A stretch of DNA of 64,000 nucleotides from Pelagibacteraceae bacterium AG-325-C03 (GCA_003283025.1 QBYC01000002.1:1-64000), one strand, 5' to 3'. Counted from the stretch's first letter, positions 49,278-59,438 are shown. Program-made: numbers and translations. The notes: a model not told the origin generated them from the sequence alone.

Positions 49278-50121
49278 TAAGAAGATCTGAAACTAAATCA
49301 AATTGATCTAAATCTTTATAACTAATTGTAATTTTACCAGAATTATTTTTTTTGTTAACAATATTAACTTTAAGTCCTAATTTTTTTTCTATTTTTTCTT
49401 GTGCTTTTAAAATATTGGAGTCTATGTACCTGTCATTTTTTTCGTATTTTTTATTTCTAACTAAATACTCAACTTTTCTTGCACTATAATTTTTAGATAC
49501 TATTTCTTCGGCTATTGAAGATGCATTAGCAATACCAATCAATGGTCTAGCCTGTCCAGACGTTAACGAGCCTTCTGTAAGCATAGCTATTACATCATTA
49601 GGTAACGTTAATAATCGTAATGTATTACTAATGTGGCTTCTGCTCTTTGACATAAGTTTTGAGATATTTTCATGATCGTACTTAAATTCACTCTGCAATC
49701 TTTTGTAACCTCTAGCCTCTTCAATTGGATTTAGGTCATCTCTTTGTATATTTTCAACAATGGCAACTTCTAATGACTCTACATCATTTAGATCTAGTAT
49801 TGTTACAGGTATTTCATGTAAACCAGCCCGTTGTGCAGCAAGCCATCTTCTTTCTCCTGCAATAATTTCATATTTACCTAAATCTGTTTTACTTGGGCGT
49901 ACGGCTATAGGCTGTATTATTCCATTTTTTTTAATAGAGGTGGCAAGTTCTTCAAGTTTTTCCTCATTAAAATTTTGTCTTGGTTGAAACGGATTTCTGT
50001 TTAAATCTCCGATTAATATTTTATGCAAAGATTTTGAATCTTTATTATTCTCCTTTTTTTTTTCATCTCCAAATAATGCTGACAACCCTCTGCCTAAACC
50101 TTTTTTTTTATTGGGACTCAT
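49267..50121 (-). CDS. parB: Chromosome-partitioning protein ParB
   Basis: A CTP-dependent DNA clamp that loads at parS sites and helps segregate replication origins. The 284-residue protein starts with KKGLGRGLSALFGDEKK (the conserved LGRGLxxL box). It then has NRNPFQPRQNFNEEKLEELATSI, AGERRWLAAQRAGL (the CTP-binding GERRxRA-type motif) and VEIVENIQRDDLNPIEEARGY-like sequence, and a helix-turn-helix (ISKLMSKSRSHISNTLRLL). The C-terminal dimerisation domain is present. Start overlaps the end of parA by 4 bp. A parS-like site lies 0.9 kb upstream in rsmG. Confidence 0.97.
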   Translation of the reverse strand: MSPNKKKGLGRGLSALFGDEKKKENNKDSKSLHKILIGDLNRNPFQPRQNFNEEKLEELATSIKKNGIIQPIAVRPSKTDLGKYEIIAGERRWLAAQRAGLHEIPVTILDLNDVESLEVAIVENIQRDDLNPIEEARGYKRLQSEFKYDHENISKLMSKSRSHISNTLRLLTLPNDVIAMLTEGSLTSGQARPLIGIANASSIAEEIVSKNYSARKVEYLVRNKKYEKNDRYIDSNILKAQEKIEKKLGLKVNIVNKKNNSGKITISYKDLDQFDLVSDLLTKH

Positions 50122-50915
50122 GCAGCACTTTCTATCTGTTTCTTTTTCACAAATTCTTCAGCTAATTTAAAATACGATTTACTCCCTACGCAGTTTTTAT
50201 CGTACACTACACAAGGTAATCCATAGGACGGAGCTTCTGACAGTCTAACGTTTCTTTGAATTACAGTTTGATACACTTTATCTTTAAAATAGTTTCTAGC
50301 TTCACGATCAACCTCTGATGAAAGTTTATTTCTTTTATCAAACATCGTTAATAATATTCCTCTAATTTTTAAGGCTGGATTTAAATTCTCTTTAATTCGC
50401 TCAATAGTTTTCACTAATTGTGTGATTCCCTCTAAAGCAAAAAATTCAGTCTGCAAAGGCACTAATATTTCATCAGATGCAACTAACGCCATAATTGTTA
50501 AAAGACTAAGAGAAGGAGGGCAATCTATAAATATATTGTCGTATTTTTCTAAAATTCCATTTTTCTCAGCGCTTAAAATTTCTTTTAAGAGAAAGGCTCT
50601 GTTCGAATCATTTGCGGTTTCTACCTCTATCCCTGACAAGTTTACGTGTGATCCAATCAGATCTAAATGATTGATTTTAGTTTGTGTAATTACTTCTTTA
50701 ATGTTTACTCTTTTTATTAAAATATTGTAGATGTTTAAATTCTCATCACTATTATTTTTGCCAAAACCAGTTGTTGCATTACCTTGCGGATCTAAATCAA
50801 TTACTAGGTTCTTTTGACCCATAATGGACAGTGAAGCTGCAAGATTAATTACAGTTGTAGTTTTCCCCACTCCACCTTTCTGATTAATAATTGATAATAC
50901 GGTTGGTTTTCTCAT
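50118..50915 (-). CDS. parA: Chromosome-partitioning ATPase ParA
   Basis: A Walker-type ATPase that moves ParB-origin complexes over the nucleoid. The 265-residue protein has the deviant Walker A KGGVGKTTTVINLAASL at 13-29, DLDPQGNATTGFG near 40 and the Walker B-like YDNIFIDCPPSLSLLTIMAL near 125. QTEFFALEGITQL follows near 157. No N-terminal DNA-binding domain, as in chromosomal ParA/Soj. It abuts rsmG without spacing and overlaps parB by 4 bp. Confidence 0.97.
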   Translation of the reverse strand: MRKPTVLSIINQKGGVGKTTTVINLAASLSIMGQKNLVIDLDPQGNATTGFGKNNSDENLNIYNILIKRVNIKEVITQTKINHLDLIGSHVNLSGIEVETANDSNRAFLLKEILSAEKNGILEKYDNIFIDCPPSLSLLTIMALVASDEILVPLQTEFFALEGITQLVKTIERIKENLNPALKIRGILLTMFDKRNKLSSEVDREARNYFKDKVYQTVIQRNVRLSEAPSYGLPCVVYDKNCVGSKSYFKLAEEFVKKKQIESAA

Positions 50916-51527
50916 TTATTTTTTTATTTCCATAACAATTATTTTAGATTTAATATTACTTATACTTCTAACTAATTTATAAGGGTATTTATTACTTTTA
51001 AAAGATTTATTTAGTTCTTTCTGAGCATTTTCACCTTTAAGAATTATCATTTTATGCGACTTTTTAGCAATTTCACGTGAAACTTGTATTACACGATCTA
51101 ATTTTTTGAAAGCCCTACAAACAATAATTTGTGAATCTATATTTTCCGTATAAATATTGCCTAATATACTAAATTTTAGTCCTAGACTTTTTTTCACTCG
51201 TTCCAAGAAATTTCTTTTCACCTTGGATTTTTCATATAATTTCACGTGTAGTGTATTTTGGTTGTAAATTTGTAATAATATACCTGGTAAACCTGCTCCA
51301 GATCCTAGATCAGCTAAAGAATTTGGAGTATAATCTATGTATTTAACCAATTGTGCACAATCCAAAACATGTCTTTCCCATATTTGATTTTCAGTTGTTT
51401 TAGAAATCAAATTATATCTTTTATTTTCTAATAATATTAAATCGACAAATTTTTTTATCTTAGAAATAGAATCTGCGCTAAAATTTAGTTCTTTTTTGAG
51501 AATATGAATTACTTCATTCTCCTGCAT
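50916..51527 (-). CDS. rsmG: 16S rRNA (guanine527-N7)-methyltransferase
   Basis: Methylates N7 of G527 in the 530 loop of 16S rRNA. The 203-residue protein shows NLISKTTENQIWERHVLDCAQLVKYI near residues 38-63 and the SAM-binding SLADLGSGAGLPGILLQIY near 69-87, both diagnostic. The C-terminal part has IIVCRAFKKLDRVIQ. It lies between mnmG (1-bp overlap) and parA, the classical origin-proximal order. A parS-like palindrome is embedded in its coding sequence. Confidence 0.96.
   Translation of the reverse strand: MQENEVIHILKKELNFSADSISKIKKFVDLILLENKRYNLISKTTENQIWERHVLDCAQLVKYIDYTPNSLADLGSGAGLPGILLQIYNQNTLHVKLYEKSKVKRNFLERVKKSLGLKFSILGNIYTENIDSQIIVCRAFKKLDRVIQVSREIAKKSHKMIILKGENAQKELNKSFKSNKYPYKLVRSISNIKSKIIVMEIKK
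51069..51084. promoter_or_regulatory. parS-like ParB-binding site inside rsmG
   Basis: AATTTCACGTGAAACT matches 13 of 16 bases of the general bacterial parS (TGTTTCACGTGAAACA), including the whole central TTTCACGTGAAAC. It lies 0.15 kb upstream of the parA start and 0.95 kb from parB. A weaker half-match (AATTTCACGTGTAGTG) lies at 51238-51253. CACGTG is otherwise rare in this AT-rich window. Confidence 0.72.
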
Positions 51528-53395
51528 TATGCAGTTGCTTTGTTTTTCAGTTTTTTTATATGTGAAAGCAAAATGATTATAGCAGCAGGCGTTACTCCAT
51601 CAATTCTAATTGCCTGACCGAGAGTTAAAGGTTTAATTTGTATCAGTTTACTTTTAACTTCATTGGATAAACCACTTAATTTATCATAATTTATATGTGC
51701 AGGTATTATTACAGACTCATCTTTCTTAAAAGATAAAATATCTTTTTCTTGTCTCTTCAAATAACCCAAGTAGTGTGCATCTTTTACAACCTGGTTTTCT
51801 ATTGAGTCAGGGAATTGTGGTATGTCTGTAAATATTTGTCTTATTTTTGCCATATTTACTTTACGTTGCCCCATTATGTGTAAACAAGATCTTTTGACGC
51901 CGTCCATAGCAATATTAATATCATATGTCTTTGCTTGATTAGGAGTCAGAAATCTCGATTCTAAAAAAAGATTTAGTAGTGAAATATTTTTCTTCTTTTC
52001 TGAATATATTTTTTTTCTTTCAGCACCTACTAAACCTAAATTTATTCCGAGCCCTGTTAATCTCTGATCTGCATTATCAGCTCTTAAAGTTAATCTATAT
52101 TCTGCTCTAGAAGTAAACATACGATAAGGTTCTGTAACACCTTTAGTTATTAAGTCATCAATCATCACTCCAATGTAAGAAGTTGATCTATCTAAAACAA
52201 ACTCAGGTTTATTTTTGATTTTTAAAGCCGCATTAATACCAGCAATCAAACCTTGGGCTGCTGCTTCCTCATAACCAGTAGTACCGTTAATTTGTCCTGC
52301 TAAAAACAACGATTTAATTTTTTTGGTTTCTAACGTTGCGTTAAGCTCTCTTGGATCCACATAATCATACTCTATTGCATACCCAGCTCTTTTCATCCTA
52401 ACTTGCTCTAAACCCTTAATTTTAGCTAATATTTTAAGCTGAATCTCTTCTGGAAGGGAAGTCGATATACCATTTGGGTAAATAGTATTGTCCTTTAATC
52501 CTTCCGGTTCAAGGAAGATTTGATGCTGTTGTTTCTCCTTAAATTTTACAATTTTATCCTCAATGGAAGGACAATATCGTGGTCCTACACCTTTTATGTT
52601 TCCCGAATACATTGCACTACGAGCAATATTATCACTGATGATCTTATGGACTTCATTATTAGTGTAAGTCATACCACACTTAATTTGTTTGTTGTCTATT
52701 TTATTTGTTAGGAAAGAAAAATAATAATGATCTTCATCAGCTGGCTGCATTTCTAAATCTTCATAGTTAATTGTACTACCATCTAGTCTCGGTGGAGTTC
52801 CTGTCTTCAATCTTCCTATTTGCATTTTAAATTTAGCTAATTGCTCGCTTAAACCTGTAGATGGTTTTTCATCATACCTGCCTGCTGGTATTTGTGTTTC
52901 ACCTATGTGTATTAGACCATTAAGAAATGTGCCAGTAGTTAAGATTAGTTCTTTAGTTCTTATCTCTTTTCCACTTTGACATACAAAACCTATAATTTTG
53001 TCCGCTTCAAATAAAAATTTAACGACAGGATCAGCTATTACTTCTAAATTTTTGTAATTTAATAAAGTTTTTTGCATATGCTCTTTATATAAAGCTCTAT
53101 CTGACTGAGTACGTGGTCCCTGCACTGCTGGGCCTCTACTTTTATTTAATAATCTAAATTGAATACCTGATTTATCAGCTACTACACCCATAACACCATC
53201 TAAAGCATCTATTTCTCTCACAAGATGCCCTTTTCCAAGTCCTCCGATAGCAGGGTTGCACGACATCTCACCAATAGTCTCTATTTTATGTGTAAAAAGG
53301 GCAGTATTTACCGCCATTCTAGCGGATGCTGCTGCTGCTTCACATCCAGCATGTCCACCCCCAATTACCACTACATCATAGCTTTTTTTTGACAT
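51527..53395 (-). CDS. mnmG: tRNA uridine 5-carboxymethylaminomethyl modification enzyme MnmG
   Basis: Together with MnmE installs the cmnm5 group on wobble uridine 34. I take ATG 53395 (622 residues), since [17 protein letters not shown] is the canonical FAD-binding N-terminus; the longer in-frame start adds 17 unrelated residues. Other motifs: [36 protein letters not shown] near 220, and GYDEAA-type [12 protein letters not shown] near 380. The C-terminal helical domain is complete. It is separated from mnmE by 65 bp with no feature. Confidence 0.97.
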   Translation of the reverse strand: MSKKSYDVVVIGGGHAGCEAAAASARMAVNTALFTHKIETIGEMSCNPAIGGLGKGHLVREIDALDGVMGVVADKSGIQFRLLNKSRGPAVQGPRTQSDRALYKEHMQKTLLNYKNLEVIADPVVKFLFEADKIIGFVCQSGKEIRTKELILTTGTFLNGLIHIGETQIPAGRYDEKPSTGLSEQLAKFKMQIGRLKTGTPPRLDGSTINYEDLEMQPADEDHYYFSFLTNKIDNKQIKCGMTYTNNEVHKIISDNIARSAMYSGNIKGVGPRYCPSIEDKIVKFKEKQQHQIFLEPEGLKDNTIYPNGISTSLPEEIQLKILAKIKGLEQVRMKRAGYAIEYDYVDPRELNATLETKKIKSLFLAGQINGTTGYEEAAAQGLIAGINAALKIKNKPEFVLDRSTSYIGVMIDDLITKGVTEPYRMFTSRAEYRLTLRADNADQRLTGLGINLGLVGAERKKIYSEKKKNISLLNLFLESRFLTPNQAKTYDINIAMDGVKRSCLHIMGQRKVNMAKIRQIFTDIPQFPDSIENQVVKDAHYLGYLKRQEKDILSFKKDESVIIPAHINYDKLSGLSNEVKSKLIQIKPLTLGQAIRIDGVTPAAIIILLSHIKKLKNKATA

Positions 53396-53460
53396 AAAAT
53401 GAATGTAACTCGGTATGATAAGATTACAAGAGGTATTAATGCACAAAGATTGTATTTAGA

Positions 53461-54789
53461 TCATTTTCCTATACAGAAATCCTTAAAAATAGAGTTCAAT
53501 ATCTCTTCAACATCGACTTTTCCTACAATGCTGCCTAGATGTCGTGTAGCCATTCTTAGGTCCTCAGCAGCCAATTCGAGGTCTTTACTTTGATCTTTCT
53601 TAAGAAACTTATCTATCTCTTTTAGACATTCGTGAAGCTTAACCCTATGTCTTTCTCTAGTAATTAAAGCACTATTATTTGATGTAAATTTTTTATTTAA
53701 CTTAGCTTTAACTAAATTTGTTAATTTATAGATATTTTTATTATTTTTTACTGAAGCTAAAACGGTATCAACATTAAATTTATGATTTTGCTTATCTGAG
53801 ACATCTGATTTATTTAAGAGAATTATAGTATCTTTATTAATCATACTCTGTATTTCTTTGTTAATTTTTTTTGATGAATTATCGATGACTACTATATTTA
53901 AATCTGCTTCTTTTGATTTACCTAAAGCTAAAAAAATACCTTTTTTTTCAATTTCATTCTTTGCATCTCTTATGCCTGCAGTATCAGCAAGAATTACTGG
54001 ATAACCGTCTAGATTCAAATAGGTTTCTATAACGTCTCTTGTTGTGCCGGCCTCTTCTGAAACAATTGCTACTTCGCGTTTTGATAGCAAGTTCAATAAA
54101 GATGATTTACCTGCATTTACTTCTCCTGTGATTGAAACTCTAAACCCATCCCTAATTTTTTCTCCAACTTTATTATCTTCAATTATTTTGGATATTTCTG
54201 AATGAATTTCCTTAATTGAATAGTGAGCATCTTTTAACACTTTTTCAGGTAAATCTTCCTCAGCAAAATCAATTTTAGCTTCAATAAAAGCCAGAGATTT
54301 TATTATTTTTTCCCTTAAATCATTATAGTAATTTGAAGCATTACCTTGAACTAGTTTAACAGCTTGATCTCTTTGTAACTCTGTTTCTGCATGAATTAGA
54401 TCACCTATACTTTCGGCTTTTAAAAGATCGATTTTATCGTTGTGAAAAGCTATCTTTGTAAATTCACCAGGTTCAGCTAATCTGCAATTATCTTGTTCTG
54501 ATAGTGCCTTTAATAATGCGTTGATAACAGCATTACTTCCATGAATTTGGAACTCGGCTAGATCGTCACCTGTATAGCTATTAGGCCCAGGAAACCACAA
54601 TAATAGAGCCTCTGGATCTATTATTTTATCTTTTTTAGGGTCATAGAATTTACAGTAATTGACTTCATTTGATTTTATTTCTTTTAGTTTAGTTAAATTC
54701 ATACAAACTTTGAGAGTGTCTTTGCCTGAGATTCTAATGATGGCTATTCCTGACGGACCTCTGCCTGATGAAAGAGCGTAAATGTTCAT
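53461..54789 (-). CDS. mnmE: tRNA modification GTPase MnmE
   Basis: The GTPase partner of MnmG in wobble-uridine modification. The 442-residue protein has the N-terminal folate-binding domain (MNIYALSSGRGPSGIAIIRISG, RLAEPGEFTKIAFHNDKIDL), a G domain (SITGEVNAGKSSLLNLLSKREVAIVS, DTAGIRDAKNEIE, LLNKSD) and the C-terminal catalytic CIGK motif as the last four residues. All motifs intact. It starts 4 bp after the stop of the UbiH-like gene. Confidence 0.98.
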   Translation of the reverse strand: MNIYALSSGRGPSGIAIIRISGKDTLKVCMNLTKLKEIKSNEVNYCKFYDPKKDKIIDPEALLLWFPGPNSYTGDDLAEFQIHGSNAVINALLKALSEQDNCRLAEPGEFTKIAFHNDKIDLLKAESIGDLIHAETELQRDQAVKLVQGNASNYYNDLREKIIKSLAFIEAKIDFAEEDLPEKVLKDAHYSIKEIHSEISKIIEDNKVGEKIRDGFRVSITGEVNAGKSSLLNLLSKREVAIVSEEAGTTRDVIETYLNLDGYPVILADTAGIRDAKNEIEKKGIFLALGKSKEADLNIVVIDNSSKKINKEIQSMINKDTIILLNKSDVSDKQNHKFNVDTVLASVKNNKNIYKLTNLVKAKLNKKFTSNNSALITRERHRVKLHECLKEIDKFLKKDQSKDLELAAEDLRMATRHLGSIVGKVDVEEILNSIFKDFCIGK

Positions 54790-54793
54790 TTAA

Positions 54794-55891
54794 TTAAATT
54801 GATAAACCTTGATTAGAAATAAATTTACTTATTTTTTTAAGAGTACTATTCTTTGAGATATTTTTCAAAATTGTTTCTTTAAATGGATCTAATAATTTAT
54901 TTTGTTTAAAGAAATTATGAGTTAGGTCTATTCCTAAACCGGTAATAATATTTTCAGATTTTCTATTATCAGTAAATTCTTCAAGAGCAGGAGTGCTTTT
55001 TAAAGACATGCCTAATTCTGTGTAATATTTAAAAATTTTTTGTAATTTATTAATATCTCTTAACACAAGATTAAAACCTTGACCTGCTACAGGATGAACT
55101 GTGTGAAGCCCCTCACCCAAAATAAGAATATCATTTTTATAATAAGTTCGTTTTAAATTAAGTGTCAAAGGATATGATTGTTGATTTGAAATTTGTATTT
55201 TATCTGTTTTTAAAATTTCACGAATTTTGGATTTAATAATTGAATTGATGTTTTTTTTTGGTAACTCTTTATCTACGCTCCATACAAATGAAAAATTATT
55301 TTTTGAAAAAGGGAGTATTGCTAATGGTCCTTCTTTTAAAAAATATTGAGCAGTATTTAAGTTTTTCAAATTATGTTTAACATACCCAGTGAAAGCAATT
55401 TCTTTGTAATCTTTATTTAACGATCTTTTATCAAATATACTTTGATAGATTTTTGATGATCTGCCGAGGCATAATAATTTCATATCGTATCCATCTAAGT
55501 CTTTTAATTCATTAATATTTTTTTGAAGAGTTTTGATTTTTTTCTTCTTAATTTCTTTAATTAGAATTTGTTTAATTTTGTCATTCTCAAAAACGTACAT
55601 GAGATTTTTGCTATCTTCATTAAAGTTTAAAAAATTCATGTTCTGATTTTTTGTCTCGTAGAAAAGATCAATCTTTTTGGAAGGCCAAAATAACTTTTTG
55701 TCTAGTTTATTTATGACTTTGTTGAAAAAGTCATAGTTAGAAGCAGAAATACCTGTTGTACGCCTATCATTGGAATACTTGTTTTTTCTAAATATTAAGT
55801 GGACTTCTAAGCCTTCTAATTTGTTTAAAGCTAAAGCAGTCATTAAACCTGAAAGACCGTCTCCAACAATGCATATTCTCTGTTTTTTCAT
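54794..55891 (-). CDS. UbiH/COQ6-family FAD-dependent monooxygenase
   Basis: A 365-residue flavoprotein hydroxylase from ATG 55891, chosen because KQRICIVGDGLSGLMTALAL is the N-terminal dinucleotide-binding fold; a longer frame upstream adds unconserved residues. The FAD ribityl motif reads LGEGLHTVHPVAGQGFNLVLRD, which matches UbiH-type ([21 protein letters not shown]) with small changes. The family hydroxylates the ubiquinone ring; which position is not decided. Its closeness to mnmE is not informative. It diverges from ftsK across 56 bp. Confidence 0.85.
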   Translation of the reverse strand: MKKQRICIVGDGLSGLMTALALNKLEGLEVHLIFRKNKYSNDRRTTGISASNYDFFNKVINKLDKKLFWPSKKIDLFYETKNQNMNFLNFNEDSKNLMYVFENDKIKQILIKEIKKKKIKTLQKNINELKDLDGYDMKLLCLGRSSKIYQSIFDKRSLNKDYKEIAFTGYVKHNLKNLNTAQYFLKEGPLAILPFSKNNFSFVWSVDKELPKKNINSIIKSKIREILKTDKIQISNQQSYPLTLNLKRTYYKNDILILGEGLHTVHPVAGQGFNLVLRDINKLQKIFKYYTELGMSLKSTPALEEFTDNRKSENIITGLGIDLTHNFFKQNKLLDPFKETILKNISKNSTLKKISKFISNQGLSI

Positions 55892-55947
55892 ATTAAAAAT
55901 TTTCTCACTTTCATAAAAATGATAAAAAGTACATAAAACGATTCGAT

Positions 55948-58044
55948 ATGAATACAAAATTTTTGAACAGTGTAACAAATTTTTTAAAAAAACGAACCTT
56001 TGAATTTATAGGATTAATCTTAATTTCAACGAGTATTGGACTAGCGATAGCATTTATAACATATTCTCCAGAGGATCCATCATTTGTATACGGTGATATA
56101 GATTTTGAGATCAAAAATTTCTTTGGGATTTATGGAAGTAGTACAGCAGATTTTCTCCTACAAAGCTTTGGCTTAGTTTCGTTTTTAATTTTAGCTAACT
56201 TTTTTTTTTGGGGTATTAATTTAATAATTCAAAAAAAAATCAAGAGAATAGTTTTAAGATTATTTTTAGTAGTATCATATTTAATCTTAGGCACTATTTT
56301 TATTTATATCACCTTTAACAATTCATTCTGGCTTATAGATAATGGTAATTCTGGTTTTGTTGGAAAAATAGGTTATGAGTTTTTAATCACATGGTTTCCA
56401 TATATTGATAATACATATTCTGCCTATGGGTTGATGTTACTTACCCTGATCTTTTTTATTTTTTCTGCTGATGTAAATATAAAAAAAATAATTACTGTAA
56501 CTTTTTCTATAATTCCATCTTTAGTTAGAAGAAAAGATAATACTATTCCTGATGTTAATTTAGAAGCAGATGCAATAAAGGAGAAAAGTGAAATCATTGA
56601 AAGACCGCAGCAATCATTTTCTTTTGGTGACGTAACTAAATCCGAAAGATCAGCAACTAATTTAAGGTCAAAATATAATTTACCTGCAATAGATTATTTA
56701 GATAAAAGTTCTACTAAATTAAGTGCATCAGAATTAAATAAAAATCGTCCTGATGGTGAATTTATGGAAAAAATTCTTTTAGATTTTGGTATCGATGGGA
56801 AAATTAAAGCAATTAATAATGGTCCTGTTGTTAGTTTATATGAATTTGAACCAGCCCCTGGGGTGAAAGTTTCAAAAATAATAAATTTGTCTGAAGATTT
56901 AGCTCGAAATACTAGCTCAACATCAGCAAGAGTTTCAGTAATTCCTGGCAAAAATACAGTAGGTATCGAGATACCAAACCAGAGTAGAGAAAGTGTATCA
57001 CTAAGAGAGATTATTTCTTACGAAAAATTTCAAAAGAGAGAAGTAAAATTACCTATAGCTCTTGGAAAAAGTATCTCTGGTATGCCGATAGTTGGCGATC
57101 TAACATCGATGCCTCACTTATTAATTGCTGGAACTACAGGTTCAGGTAAGTCAGTTTGTATTAACACCATTATTGTTTCATTGCTTTACAAATTAAATCC
57201 TGATCTTTGTAAATTTATTTTAATAGATCCTAAGATGTTGGAGCTGTCAACTTATGAGGGTATACCTCATTTATTAACTCCAGTTATCACTGACGCTAAA
57301 AAAGCAACTTCTGCTTTAGCTTGGACGGTTAAAGAAATGAACAGCAGATACAAACTTATGAGCAAAATTGGGGTAAGAAACATTGATGGCTATAATGCTA
57401 AACATAAATTGAAGATGCCTTATATAGTTGTAGTTGTTGATGAAATGTCGGATTTGATGCTTGTTGCTGGCAAAGAAATAGAAAATTACATTCAAAAATT
57501 GTCGCAAATGGCAAGAGCCGCAGGAATACATATTATTATGGCTACACAAAGACCAAGTGTTGATGTCATTACGGGTACTATAAAAGCAAATTTCCCAACA
57601 AGGGTTTCTTTTCAAGTTAGCTCTAAAATAGATAGTAGAACTATATTAGGGGAACAGGGGGCTGAACAATTATTAGGTAAGGGTGATATGTTATTCATGT
57701 CATCAGCAAATAGAATTGTTAGAATTCATTGCCCATTTGTTTCAGAAAATGAAATTGAAAAAATAGTTAATTCCATAAGAGCACAAGGTGAACCAGATTA
57801 TATGTATGAAATTACCACTCATGATAATAATGAAACCTCTACTGCAGTAGAAGGAGACGAGAATGAAGACGAACTATATTCACAAGCAGTTAAAATTATT
57901 AAATCAGAGGGAAAAGCTTCAACTAGTTTTTTACAAAGAAAACTACAAATCGGCTACAATAGAGCAGCAAGGATTATTGATATGATGGAAGAAAAAGGTA
58001 TTGTCAGTAAAGCTAATCATGTTGGTAAACGTGAAGTCCTTTAA
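55948..58044 (+). CDS. ftsK: DNA translocase FtsK
   Basis: A septum-located DNA pump that clears chromosome ends and activates XerCD at dif. The 698-residue protein has about four membrane helices in the first 180 residues, a short linker (much shorter than in E. coli) and the motor from about residue 270. Walker A is LIAGTTGSGKSVCINT near 393-408, Walker B YIVVVVDEMSDLM, and MATQRPSVDVITGTIKANFPTR follows. The C-terminal gamma winged-helix (ASTSFLQRKLQIGYNRAARIID) reads KOPS sequences. The end overlaps the lolA start. Confidence 0.97.
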   Translation: MNTKFLNSVTNFLKKRTFEFIGLILISTSIGLAIAFITYSPEDPSFVYGDIDFEIKNFFGIYGSSTADFLLQSFGLVSFLILANFFFWGINLIIQKKIKRIVLRLFLVVSYLILGTIFIYITFNNSFWLIDNGNSGFVGKIGYEFLITWFPYIDNTYSAYGLMLLTLIFFIFSADVNIKKIITVTFSIIPSLVRRKDNTIPDVNLEADAIKEKSEIIERPQQSFSFGDVTKSERSATNLRSKYNLPAIDYLDKSSTKLSASELNKNRPDGEFMEKILLDFGIDGKIKAINNGPVVSLYEFEPAPGVKVSKIINLSEDLARNTSSTSARVSVIPGKNTVGIEIPNQSRESVSLREIISYEKFQKREVKLPIALGKSISGMPIVGDLTSMPHLLIAGTTGSGKSVCINTIIVSLLYKLNPDLCKFILIDPKMLELSTYEGIPHLLTPVITDAKKATSALAWTVKEMNSRYKLMSKIGVRNIDGYNAKHKLKMPYIVVVVDEMSDLMLVAGKEIENYIQKLSQMARAAGIHIIMATQRPSVDVITGTIKANFPTRVSFQVSSKIDSRTILGEQGAEQLLGKGDMLFMSSANRIVRIHCPFVSENEIEKIVNSIRAQGEPDYMYEITTHDNNETSTAVEGDENEDELYSQAVKIIKSEGKASTSFLQRKLQIGYNRAARIIDMMEEKGIVSKANHVGKREVL

Positions 58045-58579
58045 AATATTCATATTTTTTATTTTATTGTCGGCAAATCTTGTTGCTAGTGAGAAAAATC
58101 AAATAATTGCTCAATTAAACGCTTTAAATTCTTTAGAATTCACCTTTGATCAAGTAATAAATGAAAAAACTGAAAAAGGCAGTTGCCTTTTAGAGTTTCC
58201 TGGAAAGTTAAAATGTGATTATTTTGATGATAAAAAAAAAGAATTAATAATAAATAAAAAAAGATTAGCAATAACACAAAAAAGATATAACAAAACTTAC
58301 TATTATCCAATTTCAAAATCTCCGTTCCTAAATATTTTATATAAAGATAAACTTTTAGAGATTGTGAAATATGGTGAGTTAAAATTATCTGATCAAATTC
58401 TTAAATTAATTTATTTATATGATAATGAGATTACAATTTTCTTCGATAAGAAAACATTAGATTTAAAAGGTTGGCAAATAATTGACCAGTATAACAACAA
58501 TATAAATTTTACATTAAACATTGTCGCTAAAAATGATATCTTTAAAAAAGGGACTTTTAAAATTCCTGAAATTAATTAA
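58031..58579 (+). CDS. lolA: Outer-membrane lipoprotein carrier protein LolA
   Basis: A periplasmic chaperone that ferries lipoproteins from LolCDE to the outer membrane. I prefer GTG 58031 (182 residues), giving MKSFKIFIFFILLSANLVAS as signal peptide; ATG 58019 adds four residues and is nearly as good. Mature protein: LNSLEFTFDQVINEKTEKGSC, GKLKCDYFDDKKKELIINKKR and YYYPISKSPFLNIL fit the LolA/DUF-like open barrel, though sequence conservation is low. Position directly after ftsK, which is conserved in Alphaproteobacteria and many other Proteobacteria, supports the call. Its stop overlaps the convergent GNAT gene by 4 bp. Confidence 0.83.
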   Translation: MKSFKIFIFFILLSANLVASEKNQIIAQLNALNSLEFTFDQVINEKTEKGSCLLEFPGKLKCDYFDDKKKELIINKKRLAITQKRYNKTYYYPISKSPFLNILYKDKLLEIVKYGELKLSDQILKLIYLYDNEITIFFDKKTLDLKGWQIIDQYNNNINFTLNIVAKNDIFKKGTFKIPEIN

Positions 58580-59082
58580 GCTACGAAATCAATTTCTTGT
58601 TCTTTGAATATTTTGAAACCTTTTGATTTATAATTTTGAAGTGCATATTTATGATCTAGGCTACAAGTGTGTACCCACATTCTTTCTGGATTTTTTCTAG
58701 ACGCACTAGCAATAGCGTGACTTAAAAGGGAAGATCCCAATTTTAAGCCTCTAAATTCTTTTAGAACACCCATATTAATTAATTCTACTTCATTAGAATC
58801 TGAATGATATTCCTGTTCGTAATATCCAACAAGTTCTTCTCCTTTTTTTAGAATATGTGTTTCTAAATTTTTATTAGAAACGTATTTCACCCATTCACTA
58901 TCTGACCATATTAATCTATCTCTCCAAAAATGATCTAGACCTACTTGCCTATAAAAAAATTTATTTAAATAAAAATTTTCTTTATTATCTAAAGTAATTT
59001 TATAATTATCAGGAAGATTTAGATCAATAATATGTGAAAAATCTTTTATTTCTAAAAAATATCTTTTTACTTTTGAAATCAT
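58576..59082 (-). CDS. GNAT-family N-acetyltransferase
   Basis: A 168-residue acetyl-CoA-dependent transferase. The acetyl-CoA loop is in VELINMGVLKEFRGLKLGSSLLSHAI (about residues 97-122, with RGLKLG standing for RGxGxG/A). It is followed by the family's late beta-strand region WVHTCSLDHKYALQNYKSKGF. The substrate is unknown; it does not resemble RimI. It is the last gene of the histidine cluster transcript, overlapping hinT by one base (TAATG). Confidence 0.82.
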   Translation of the reverse strand: MISKVKRYFLEIKDFSHIIDLNLPDNYKITLDNKENFYLNKFFYRQVGLDHFWRDRLIWSDSEWVKYVSNKNLETHILKKGEELVGYYEQEYHSDSNEVELINMGVLKEFRGLKLGSSLLSHAIASASRKNPERMWVHTCSLDHKYALQNYKSKGFKIFKEQEIDFVA

Positions 59083-59438
59083 TAGTTCACCATTTTTCCA
59101 ATTTTTTCTCCTGCAAATATATGAAAGTGTAAGTGGGGAACTTCTTGTCCACCATCACTACCAATGTTTGTGAGAGCACGATAACCTTTATCTTTAGAAC
59201 CCACTAAATTTGCTACATGAGTAACAGCTTTATTTAACTCAACAATCTCCTTTTCAGACGCTTTATTATTAAAATCATCTAAATCAACATATTGACCTTT
59301 TGGAATAACTAAAACATGCACTTTTTTTTGAGGATTAATATCATGGAAAGCTAAGACATGATCGTTTTCATATACTTTCTTACAGGGAATTTCTCCTCTT
59401 AGAATTTTAGCAAATATGTTGTTTTTGTCATAATTCAT
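59082..59438 (-). CDS. hinT: HIT-family nucleotide phosphoramidase (HinT-like)
   Basis: A 118-residue histidine-triad hydrolase acting on AMP-linked phosphoramidates. NIFAKILRGEIPCKKVYE at the start, FHDINPQKKVHVLVIPK in the middle and the triad GGQEVPHLHFHIFAGE near residues 95-110 (HLHFH) are diagnostic. It sits directly after hisE (4-bp overlap), a common alphaproteobacterial arrangement; no direct part in histidine synthesis is known. Confidence 0.95.
   Translation of the reverse strand: MNYDKNNIFAKILRGEIPCKKVYENDHVLAFHDINPQKKVHVLVIPKGQYVDLDDFNNKASEKEIVELNKAVTHVANLVGSKDKGYRALTNIGSDGGQEVPHLHFHIFAGEKIGKMVN

Noticed and set aside
53396-53460. Possible RNA or small gene in the mnmG-mnmE gap
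   Set aside because: Only 65 bp, no hairpin, no open frame with a plausible start.
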